Positions 7,363-13,253 of a stretch of 13,325 nt of DNA are shown one piece after another. How positions within the stretch are numbered: the stretch's first letter is position 1; each line of letters opens with the position of its first letter. Source of the stretch: Spirochaetales bacterium (GTDB taxonomy: Bacteria > Spirochaetota > Spirochaetia > Treponematales > UBA12059); contig SPCK01000022.1 in assembly GCA_004525355.1 (NCBI GenBank), positions 1 through 13,325 on the forward strand, written 5' to 3'. The notes under the pieces are model-generated. The model was not told the origin of the DNA, did not search any database, and saw only the letters and a program-made list of their open reading frames with translations. The position numbers and the translations under genes were made by a program.

Positions 7363-7391
7363 AAGATACGGAATAGCCGGCTCCCAGTCAA
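7363..7391 (-). promoter_or_regulatory. Candidate sigma70-type promoter for the cNMP-binding protein gene
   Basis: On the - strand TTGACT (7386-7391) and TATCTT (7363-7368) with a 17-base spacer, matching consensus at 5 of 6 and 4 of 6 positions. It lies between the mscS stop and the next gene and gives the cNMP-binding gene a start independent of mscS. Confidence 0.5.
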
Positions 7392-7426
7392 TAATGAGTG
7401 CGCGAGCGCATGAGATGACCGTTCGA

Positions 7427-8359
7427 TTATACCGCTTTTTTCCTGCGAGGTTGCCTGACCGGTATCGTAGCGTCATCCCCGATGGCTACCGGCTTGGGGT
7501 AGATGGTCATCGTCGGGAACGCGAACTCGATGCCCTCGGCGTCGAAGCGTTTCTTGACGGCGATGTACATGGCGTTGTTCCCGTCGAACCATTCGCTCGT
7601 GGCGTACCATACGCCGAAAAACAGCCCGATGCCGCTATCTTTGAAACCCGTCACCATGAATACGGGTTCGGGGTTCTTGAGCGCGTTCTGGCTGTTGGCC
7701 GCGATGTCCTTGAGGATGGCGACGGTGCGTTCTATGTCAGCATCGTATGTTATAAGAATATCCATATTGAGGCGTCGTACCGGAAAGCGCGTGATGTTGG
7801 CCACCTTTGACTTGATCAAGGTCTCGTTGGGTATCCTTATGAGTTGGTTGTCGAAGGTGCGAAGCTTTACCGAGATGGCGTCGATGGAATAGACCAGGCC
7901 TGCAGTCCCGTCGACGCTGATCACGTCACCATTGGCAAAGGTCTTTTCCGAGACGATGAAAATGCCGCTTATGAAGTTGGATACCGACGTCTGGGCAGCG
8001 AAGCCGAGTGCAATGCCGGCGATACCGGCCGCTCCGAGCAGGGCGGACAGGTTGACTTGTGCAGCGTCCAGCGCGTTGATGACGATGAACGCGTAACCCA
8101 AGTATTGCGCCACCTTGACGACGAGGCTGCCCGTCCTCGAGTCCATGCGCTTGCGAGTCATCCTCCGGAGAATGGCTACGACCAGGCCGACGAAGATCAG
8201 GCCCAGGACTATCGCGAGGCTGACCCGAATGAGCTTGAGGGCGGTGTCCATGGTGAACATCTGGTCGAAGAGGCTGTCGGTCGGGAAGATATCCCAGAAT
8301 CGAGAGGCGGGAGCCGCTGCCTGGGGCGCGGCCTCGGCGAGCGTGGTTGTTGGTTCCAT
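7427..8359 (-). CDS. MscS-family small-conductance mechanosensitive channel
   Basis: MscS channels open under membrane tension and release solutes after osmotic downshock. The 310-residue product has a proline/alanine-rich N-terminal stretch of about 35 residues, TM1 (about 40-64), TM2 (78-100) and the conserved pore helix TM3 with LLGAAGIAGIALGFAAQ (107-123), then SNFISGIFI and FANGDVISV (141-149) leading into the beta domain, and an alpha/beta C-terminal domain ending in a basic tail (RRKK). Length is close to the 286-residue E. coli protein. GAGGA lies 7 bases before the ATG. The gene starts 2 bases after the stop of the DUF432-like gene upstream, so the two are co-transcribed. A cNMP-binding gene lies downstream. 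Confidence 0.92.
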   Translation of the reverse strand: MEPTTTLAEAAPQAAAPASRFWDIFPTDSLFDQMFTMDTALKLIRVSLAIVLGLIFVGLVVAILRRMTRKRMDSRTGSLVVKVAQYLGYAFIVINALDAAQVNLSALLGAAGIAGIALGFAAQTSVSNFISGIFIVSEKTFANGDVISVDGTAGLVYSIDAISVKLRTFDNQLIRIPNETLIKSKVANITRFPVRRLNMDILITYDADIERTVAILKDIAANSQNALKNPEPVFMVTGFKDSGIGLFFGVWYATSEWFDGNNAMYIAVKKRFDAEGIEFAFPTMTIYPKPVAIGDDATIPVRQPRRKKAV

Positions 8360-8361
8360 GG

Positions 8362-9243
8362 CTAAATCCTCGTTATCGCTTTGAAGAGCTCAAATGAGCG
8401 CACGATGAATCGTTCTTCGCCCGATACCGTTGGCTTGGCTATCGTGATCGCTCCAGGCGGCAGGGGAGCCTGGCCGTCCAGGCTCATGCGTACACCCGAG
8501 GAACTGAACAGAAACAGGAGGCGCTCGCTGATCATCAGCGACTCCTGCCCGAAAATGGACAGCTGTTCGCCGTAGATGCACAGCTCGCTGACCATCACCG
8601 GGACCGCCGAGGTATTCTTGAGCCGTACCGGATGAGCCACGAAGCGCGGGTCGTCATTGAGTGAGGACATGACTGGCTCGGCGGTAGCAAGAAATTCCGC
8701 CTCTTCAAACCTGCATACAACGCCAGCATCGGGAGTTCCATAGAGCGTCTTGAACGGGATGGCAAGAGGGTACGAGACGATGGCCGTGCCGTTTACCAGG
8801 ATGCTGGCTTCGATCCTGGAAAACACCCAGCCTTCAAGGGTCGCACCCGGTGGCAGCAGAAAGGGATCCTTGAGTCGAAGGCAGATCGGCAGCGGAGGAT
8901 ATGCCGGTACCAGGTCATACCCGTCCTCCTTGCCCATGTAGAAACGTGTCCATAATGGATCGTTCAGAGGGGGCAGGGAGAGATTGGGTTTTTCCCTCTT
9001 GCCTTTCGTATCGGCGGGCATCCTCGGGTAGATGGGCATCGCGGCAAGTATGTCCCCCTCTCCCGCCATGTCCACGGCGACGCAGATCTGTACGTCCCCC
9101 AGGCGGTGCAGACGAGTTCCCTCGTTTCTGGGCAGGTCCCAGTGTTTCCAGATTTTCGTATGGCCCTCCTCAAGTCGTGGCGAATTGGTGTATGGTATAG
9201 AATGGCTCAAGATCAGTATAGACGCCCGGGTACGCGAGCGCAA
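8362..9243 (-). CDS. DUF432-like protein, function unknown, coupled to mscS
   Basis: The product resembles what I remember of DUF432 (PF04254), a family of unknown function first seen in archaea and often encoded beside mscS. The best match is TLYGTPDAGVVCR (166-178 of the longest frame), preceded by a beta-rich stretch with PPGATLEGWVF (131-141) and an N-terminal WKHWDLP...LGDVQI pattern. No signal peptide, no membrane segment and no recognised catalytic motif are visible; it is probably a soluble beta-rich protein. The frame is given from the only upstream conventional start I would accept, TTG 9243 (293 residues), but that codon has no ribosome binding site and overlaps a likely -35 box. 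A strong GAGGAGGG at 9164-9171 instead points to initiation at ACG 9157-9159 (265 residues) or ATC 9151-9153. The mscS gene follows after 2 bases. Confidence 0.68.
   Translation of the reverse strand: MRSRTRASILILSHSIPYTNSPRLEEGHTKIWKHWDLPRNEGTRLHRLGDVQICVAVDMAGEGDILAAMPIYPRMPADTKGKREKPNLSLPPLNDPLWTRFYMGKEDGYDLVPAYPPLPICLRLKDPFLLPPGATLEGWVFSRIEASILVNGTAIVSYPLAIPFKTLYGTPDAGVVCRFEEAEFLATAEPVMSSLNDDPRFVAHPVRLKNTSAVPVMVSELCIYGEQLSIFGQESLMISERLLFLFSSSGVRMSLDGQAPLPPGAITIAKPTVSGEERFIVRSFELFKAITRI
9164..9171 (-). promoter_or_regulatory. Strong ribosome binding site that argues for a non-standard start
   Basis: On the - strand GAGGAGGG lies inside the longest DUF432-like frame. Five bases after its GGAGG core comes ACG in frame (9157-9159), continuing as AAA ATC TGG, which would read M-K-I-W-K-H-W. 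There is no ATG, GTG or TTG at a usable distance. Confidence 0.5.
9173..9201 (+). promoter_or_regulatory. Candidate extended -10 promoter for the RluD-type gene
   Basis: TGG followed by TATAGA (9193-9201) resembles an extended -10 element, with 51 bases from a start near 9208 to the ATG at 9261. No -35 resembling TTGACA is present at the expected 9173-9178, which is usual for extended -10 promoters. This is a weak call. Confidence 0.35.
9215..9243 (-). promoter_or_regulatory. Candidate promoter for the DUF432-like/mscS pair
   Basis: On the - strand TTGCGC (9238-9243) and TATACT (9215-9220) have a 17-base spacer; the -10 matches consensus at 5 of 6 positions and the -35 at 3 of 6. Transcription would start near 9208, about 37 bases before the GAGGAGGG ribosome binding site. 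Confidence 0.4.
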
Positions 9244-9260
9244 AGCTTCAAGACGGAAAA

Positions 9261-10220
9261 ATGAACATGAATATCATTACGGGCACGGTTCAGTCATCGG
9301 ACCCTGTCCGGCTGGATCGATACATCGCCGAGGAATTGAAACTGCTTACCAGGAGCCAGTTGAAGGCTCGGCTCGTTTCAATCCTGGTCAACGGCCGGGG
9401 CGCGAAGCCGTCCAGGGTCGTCATGGAAGGTGACCGTTTCGTTGTCGAAATCGAGGATGAGATCGATCAGGTCGCGGCCGCCGAAGATCTGGAGCTTGCC
9501 GTCCTGTACCGGGACGAGCAGGTAATCGTCATCGACAAGGCCCAGGGTATGGTGACGCATCCGGCTCATGGCAACTGGCGGGGAACCCTTGCCAACGGTC
9601 TGCTCGGATTGGCCTCGGCGGAACGTCTGGCCGACGGTGCCTCCGCGGCTCCCGCAAGCTCTCCTGCGCCCTTGCGGGCAGGTATCGTGCACCGCCTGGA
9701 CAAGGATACATCGGGCGTGATCATCGCGGCGCGCACGGCCGCAGCCCAGGAATTCCTTGCATCGCAGTTTCGCGACCGCAGCACGGTAAAAATCTATCTG
9801 GCCATCGTAATCGGCACACCCGCGACGTCGACGGGACGCATCGACACGTGGCTGGCCAGGGACCCCCGGGATCGCAAGCGCTTTGCCGTGGCAGCCGAAG
9901 GCCAGGGAAGGCGAGCGGTAACCGACTGGAAGATTCTTGCCCGCGGCGAAGGCTTCACTCTCCTTGCGCTCAGGCCCAGGACAGGGCGGACGCACCAGCT
10001 CCGGGTTCACTGCAAATATCTGGGCTGCCCTATCCTTGGGGATCCCATATATGCCCGCAGGGACAGGCTATTTCCCAATGCCACCCTGATGCTACATGCG
10101 CGTGAGCTGAGTATTTGCCTGCCGGGAACGACCGAAACCCGCCGTTTCCGCGCCGACGTTCCGGATCGTTTTCTGGCGATCCTGCGCGAGCTCGGCATTG
10201 AAAGCAGCATGGAATCTTAG
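9261..10220 (+). CDS. RluA/RluD-family pseudouridine synthase
   Basis: The 319-residue product carries an N-terminal S4 RNA-binding domain (about 12-65: RLDRYIAEEL...SRSQ-like TRSQLKARL, ILVNGR) and an RluA-type catalytic domain with the active-site aspartate Asp147 in GIVHRLDKDTSG (141-152) and the C-terminal RTGRTHQLRVHCKYLGCPILGDPIY. S4 plus this motif set is typical of RluD, which modifies helix 69 of 23S rRNA, but RluC-like or other targets cannot be excluded, so no symbol is given. An Ala/Ser-rich insert (about 119-138) precedes the catalytic motif. ATG 9261 is the first start; a second ATG is at 9267; the ribosome binding site is weak (GACGG). The gene appears to be transcribed alone, and it converges on the RRM gene with 67 bases between stops and no clear terminator. 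Confidence 0.92.
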   Translation: MNMNIITGTVQSSDPVRLDRYIAEELKLLTRSQLKARLVSILVNGRGAKPSRVVMEGDRFVVEIEDEIDQVAAAEDLELAVLYRDEQVIVIDKAQGMVTHPAHGNWRGTLANGLLGLASAERLADGASAAPASSPAPLRAGIVHRLDKDTSGVIIAARTAAAQEFLASQFRDRSTVKIYLAIVIGTPATSTGRIDTWLARDPRDRKRFAVAAEGQGRRAVTDWKILARGEGFTLLALRPRTGRTHQLRVHCKYLGCPILGDPIYARRDRLFPNATLMLHARELSICLPGTTETRRFRADVPDRFLAILRELGIESSMES

Positions 10221-10287
10221 AGAAGCGGTAACGTTCCCAAGCATGTCATGGAAGAAAGTATGGTGAGTTCAAGGTCGAATCGACGAT

Positions 10288-10560
10288 TCAGGTGGATTGT
10301 CCGCTACGGGATTCCCGTTCCTGCGCGGAGTTCACCCGAAGCTTGCGGCCCTCGAAGTCCAGTCCGTCAAGCTTCTGTATGGCCGCCGCTGCCTGTTCGT
10401 CGGTATCCATCTCGACAAAGGCGAAGCCCCGGGGTGATCCGTTCATGCGGTCGGTAACCAGCTGTACCGATGCAACCCGCCCGTAGGGTGAAAAAAGCTC
10501 GCGCAGGCTATCTTCGACCGTGGCGTAATTCAGGTTGCCGATATAGATCTTCCGTGACAT
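10288..10560 (-). CDS. Small RRM-type RNA-binding protein
   Basis: A 90-residue protein that is nearly all one RNA recognition motif: RNP2 KIYIGNL (4-10) and RNP1 RGFAFVEM (44-51), with the beta-alpha-beta-beta-alpha-beta spacing complete and a short polar tail (ERESRSGQST). Bacterial proteins of this kind (cyanobacterial Rbp type, also common in spirochaetes) bind single-stranded RNA; the target here is unknown. The start at 10560 was chosen because residues MSRKIYIG match the family and AAGGAGGG lies 10-12 bases upstream; the frame stays open to 10680 but crosses the gene's own promoter. It is divergent from rny, whose promoter lies in the same intergenic region. Confidence 0.92.
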   Translation of the reverse strand: MSRKIYIGNLNYATVEDSLRELFSPYGRVASVQLVTDRMNGSPRGFAFVEMDTDEQAAAAIQKLDGLDFEGRKLRVNSAQERESRSGQST

Positions 10561-10582
10561 GGCTGTGGGACCCTCCTTGCGG

Positions 10583-10611
10583 ATTATATTACGATGCCTG
10601 TCGCCCGTCAA
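10583..10611 (-). promoter_or_regulatory. Near-consensus sigma70-type promoter of the RRM gene
   Basis: On the - strand TTGACG (10606-10611) and TATAAT (10583-10588) with a 17-base spacer, matching consensus at 5 of 6 and 6 of 6 positions. The transcript would start near 10576, giving a leader of about 16 bases that contains the ribosome binding site. Confidence 0.8.
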
Positions 10612-10668
10612 ACCAACCACATGGTTTGGAGTGGGAACGCGCGGGCGCCCAATGAAACCGGGCGACAG
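10598..10668. promoter_or_regulatory. Perfect 10-bp inverted repeat spanning the divergent rrm/rny promoters
   Basis: CTGTCGCCCG (10598-10607) and CGGGCGACAG (10659-10668) are exact reverse complements 51 bases apart. The left arm covers most of the spacer of the RRM promoter, and the right arm ends 5 bases before the -35 of the rny promoter. Between them lie AAACCA/TGGTTT (10610-10615, 10622-10627) and the palindrome GGGCGCCC (10643-10650). None of this is transcribed if the two promoters are right, so it would act as DNA, most likely as a pair of operators. Confidence 0.55.
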
Positions 10669-10673
10669 ATTTC

Positions 10674-10701
10674 TTGACAAAGCTACGTGGTTAACTATAA
10701 T
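10674..10701 (+). promoter_or_regulatory. Consensus sigma70-type promoter of rny
   Basis: TTGACA (10674-10679) and TATAAT (10696-10701) are both exact consensus hexamers with a 16-base spacer. Transcription would start near 10708 and give a 29-base leader ending in AGGAGG (10726-10731) and ATG 10737. The strongest promoter in the window. Confidence 0.88.
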
Positions 10702-10736
10702 GACCTTGCTATCTATAACGTAAGCAGGAGGAAATC

Positions 10737-12263
10737 ATGGCTATATTGAACATAGCCCTCCCGCTTGCCGGTTTTTTTCTGGGATGGATGATCCGCTGGC
10801 TATACGCCAGATTTCAACTTACGGCCGCAGAGCAAAAAGCGGCGCGTATAATGCAAGAAGCGGTAAAGCAGGCAGAAGCACAAAGAAAAGAAATCCTGCT
10901 CGAGGCGAAAGATCAACTCATCAGGGAGAGGAACCAGCAAGAACGGGAAAGCCGTGAACGCCGCGCTGAGATCCAGCGCTATGAACGCCGTTTGGTACAA
11001 AAGGAAGAAAATCTAGATAAAAAGGTGGATGCTCTTGAAAAGGACGAGCAGGCACTCAACGAACGCGACACCGCCATTGTCGTCAAAGAAGAATTCCTGG
11101 CCGGTCAAGAGGAACGCTATCGCAAGGAACTGGAGCGAATTTCCGGCCTGACAAGCGATGAAGCCAAGAAACTCATCATCCAGGGACTCGAAAACGAGGC
11201 CAAGCGGGATGCACAGGTACTACTAAACAAGATCGAGCAGGAAGCCCAGACAGGAGCCGAGAAGCGCACCAGGGATATCCTGGTGACTACCATGCAGAGG
11301 TTGGCCGCCGACGTTACGGCTGAAGTGACGGTCACGAGCGTCTCCTTGCCCGGCGACGAGATGAAGGGCCGTATCATTGGACGTGAAGGCCGCAATATTC
11401 GCACTCTCGAAACACTTACCGGAGTAGACGTCATCATCGACGATACGCCGGAAGCGGTGGTCATCTCCTGTTTCGACCCGGTCAGGCGCGAGATCGCCCG
11501 GGTTGCGCTGGAGCGGCTGGTGGCCGACGGACGTATCCATCCGGCCCGCATCGAGGAAGTCGTCCAGAAGGTCACCAAGGAAATTTCCCAGAAGATCTTC
11601 GAAGAGGGAGAGAAGGTCGTCTTCGACCTCGGCCTTCACAACATCAATCCGGAGCTCATACGCGCGTTGGGCCGCCTCCACTATCGAACGAGCTATGGAC
11701 AGAACGTACTGTCCCACTCCAAGGAAGTGGCGGTTATCGCCAGCATGCTGGCTTCAGAAATCGGCGCCAACCGTGAACTGGCCAAGCGTGGCGCCCTGTT
11801 GCACGATATCGGCAAGGGTGTCGAGTCGGATTCGGACCAGAACCACGCCGAGATCGGCATGGAGCTGGCCCGCAAGCTCGGAGAGGACCCGAGGGTCGTA
11901 AACGCCATCGGCTCGCACCATGCCGATGTCGAGCCGATCTGCATCGAGAGCGTACTGTGCCAGATTGCGGACGCCATATCGGCAGCCAGGCCAGGTGCGC
12001 GCCGCGAGACGCTGGACAACTATGTAAAGCGCCTTGAGAGCCTGGAAGGCATCGCCGAAGGATTCTCGGGTGTCGACAAGGCCTTTGCCATCCAGGCTGG
12101 CCGCGAACTCCGCATCCTGGTCAACAATGAAAAGGTGTCGGACGAAGATGCCAAGGAACTCTGCAAGTCAATAGCAAAGAAGATAGAGACTGATATGCGG
12201 TATCCGGGTCGGATAAAGGTCACGATCATTAGAGAGACTCGTGTCGTCGAATACGCTCGTTGA
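10737..12263 (+). CDS. rny: Ribonuclease Y
   Basis: RNase Y is the membrane-bound endoribonuclease that starts mRNA decay in many bacteria without RNase E. The 508-residue product has the full architecture: N-terminal membrane anchor (about 3-24), a long charged coiled coil (about 28-170, rich in E, K, R, Q), a KH RNA-binding domain with GRIIGREGRN (211-220), and an HD phosphodiesterase domain with LLHDIGKG (354-361; catalytic His356-Asp357), HH at 394-395 and the C-terminal IKVTIIRE. AGGAGG lies 5 bases before the ATG and a consensus promoter is upstream. The first 350 bases are visibly richer in A than the neighbours, fitting the lysine/glutamate-rich coiled coil. A strong terminator follows; the ymdB-type gene is next, the same order as in Bacillus subtilis. 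Confidence 0.97.
   Translation: MAILNIALPLAGFFLGWMIRWLYARFQLTAAEQKAARIMQEAVKQAEAQRKEILLEAKDQLIRERNQQERESRERRAEIQRYERRLVQKEENLDKKVDALEKDEQALNERDTAIVVKEEFLAGQEERYRKELERISGLTSDEAKKLIIQGLENEAKRDAQVLLNKIEQEAQTGAEKRTRDILVTTMQRLAADVTAEVTVTSVSLPGDEMKGRIIGREGRNIRTLETLTGVDVIIDDTPEAVVISCFDPVRREIARVALERLVADGRIHPARIEEVVQKVTKEISQKIFEEGEKVVFDLGLHNINPELIRALGRLHYRTSYGQNVLSHSKEVAVIASMLASEIGANRELAKRGALLHDIGKGVESDSDQNHAEIGMELARKLGEDPRVVNAIGSHHADVEPICIESVLCQIADAISAARPGARRETLDNYVKRLESLEGIAEGFSGVDKAFAIQAGRELRILVNNEKVSDEDAKELCKSIAKKIETDMRYPGRIKVTIIRETRVVEYAR
10739..10757 (+). other. Hairpin at the rny start codon
   Basis: GGCTAT (10739-10744) and ATAGCC (10752-10757) form a perfect 6-bp stem with a 7-base loop, beginning at the G of the ATG. 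It could lower or regulate initiation, possibly as a self-control site for RNase Y; it could also be chance. Confidence 0.35.
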
Positions 12264-12286
12264 CGAGACTGATGGAATAGAGTATC

Positions 12287-12313
12287 GAGCCGCCGCGAGG
12301 CGGCTCTTTTTTT
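12287..12313 (+). terminator. Intrinsic terminator after rny
   Basis: GAGCCGCC (12287-12294), GNRA-type tetraloop GCGA, GGCGGCTC (12299-12306), then seven T (12307-12313): a perfect 8-bp stem, 23 bases after the rny stop codon. Confidence 0.92.
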
Positions 12314-12357
12314 GTGCGCAGAGGGGCAAGCGCCTCAGGACAGGGAGGGCGCCTGCC

Positions 12358-12386
12358 TTGCGCAGACCGGCCCGGCTGGGTAGGAT
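12358..12386 (+). promoter_or_regulatory. Weak candidate promoter for the ymdB-type gene
   Basis: TTGCGC (12358-12363) and TAGGAT (12381-12386) with a 17-base spacer, matching consensus at 3 of 6 and 4 of 6 positions. The terminator after rny makes a separate promoter likely, or partial readthrough. Confidence 0.25.
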
Positions 12387-12409
12387 GTGCCCGGAAGGCG
12401 GTACGGCGA

Positions 12410-13204
12410 ATGGCAAGCGGATATAGAGCCTTGATGCTCGGCGACGTGATCGGCGATTCGGGATTGCGAATGCTCAAGGGCAAGCTTCCAGCACTCGCGG
12501 CCGAGCTGCACGCGGACATCGTCATCGCCAACGGTGAGAACGCAGCCGGCGGATTCGGCTTGACCCAGGAAAGCGCCGAAGCCCTTGTCGGGACGGGTGT
12601 GGACGTAATTACCAGCGGCAACCATATCTGGGAAAAGAAGGGTGCCGCTGAACTCCTCGATGGGTCGCTTCCGATTCTCCGACCGGCCAATTATCCACGC
12701 GGCGCTGCCGGCCGCGGCCTGTTGACCCTTGAAAAGTCGGGCGCCGCCTGGCTGATCATCAACTTGCAGGGCAGGGAAGGGCTGCGTCCCATCGATTGCC
12801 CCTTCGTGACTGCCGATACTATTCTGGCGGAACGACCGGCAAGTGCGGTTAATCCGCCCCGGATCGTGCTGGTGGACTTTCATGCCGAGTCGTTCGTGGA
12901 AAAACAGGCCTTGGCGATGTATCTGGATGGCAGGATAGGCGCGCTTGCCGGGACCCACACCCACGTCCAGACCATGGATGAGCGGATCTTGCCGGGGGGG
13001 ACCGGCTTTATCGGCGATCTGGGCATGTGCGGGCCCGTCGACTCGATCATCGGCGTAAAGATAGAATCCTGTCTCAGGAGAAACCTCACCCAGATGCCGA
13101 TCAAGATGGAAGTGGCGGAGGGCCCGTCGATGATCAACGGCGCGCTGTTCGAGTTCGACGAGGCCGGGCGCTGCCTTTCGATACGCAGGATCAGGTTGGA
13201 ATAG
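12410..13204 (+). CDS. ymdB: YmdB-family metallophosphoesterase (2',3'-cyclic-nucleotide phosphodiesterase type)
   Basis: YmdB proteins (TIGR00282) are dinuclear-metal phosphodiesterases that hydrolyse 2',3'-cyclic nucleotides and influence RNA turnover and multicellular behaviour in Bacillus. The 264-residue product, the usual size, has the complete metal-ligand series: Asp12 in GDVIGD, Glu43 and Asn44 in ANGENAAGG, Asn71 and His72 in TSGNHIWEK, His158 in VDFHAE, and His183 and His185 in GTHTHVQT, followed by GTGFIGDLGMCGP. ATG 12410 was chosen because it places GDV about ten residues in, as in the family; the frame is open back to GTG 12314 but that part is unlike the family. GGAAGG (12392-12397) may be the ribosome binding site. 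The rny-ymdB order is widely shared and fits a joint role in RNA metabolism. Confidence 0.93.
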   Translation: MASGYRALMLGDVIGDSGLRMLKGKLPALAAELHADIVIANGENAAGGFGLTQESAEALVGTGVDVITSGNHIWEKKGAAELLDGSLPILRPANYPRGAAGRGLLTLEKSGAAWLIINLQGREGLRPIDCPFVTADTILAERPASAVNPPRIVLVDFHAESFVEKQALAMYLDGRIGALAGTHTHVQTMDERILPGGTGFIGDLGMCGPVDSIIGVKIESCLRRNLTQMPIKMEVAEGPSMINGALFEFDEAGRCLSIRRIRLE

Positions 13205-13253
13205 GACTATCGGATTTGCTGCTGGTCAAGGATCAATCGGTGGCAAACAGTGG

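Noticed and set aside
7397..7416. TGCG/CGCA hairpin after mscS as a terminator
   Set aside because: Only 4 bp with a 4-base loop and no T run; too weak.
7426..7431. Perfect TATAAT on the - strand overlapping the mscS stop codon
   Set aside because: No -35-like hexamer lies 16-18 bases upstream and there is no TG extension; the TTGACT/TATCTT pair further on fits better.
6959..7810. + strand open frame across the cNMP-binding and mscS genes
   Set aside because: It is antisense to two genes with clear motifs and itself has none.
10277..10289. GAATC/GATTC hairpin at the end of the RRM gene as a terminator
   Set aside because: A 5-bp stem with a 3-base loop, overlapping the stop codon and not followed by T; probably chance.
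10561..10680. 40-residue N-terminal extension of the RRM protein
   Set aside because: It would cover the ribosome binding site and both promoter boxes of the gene; the RRM begins right after the ATG at 10560.
12314..12409. N-terminal extension of YmdB from GTG 12314
   Set aside because: It begins at the first base after the terminator T run and encodes an Arg/Gly-rich stretch unlike the family.
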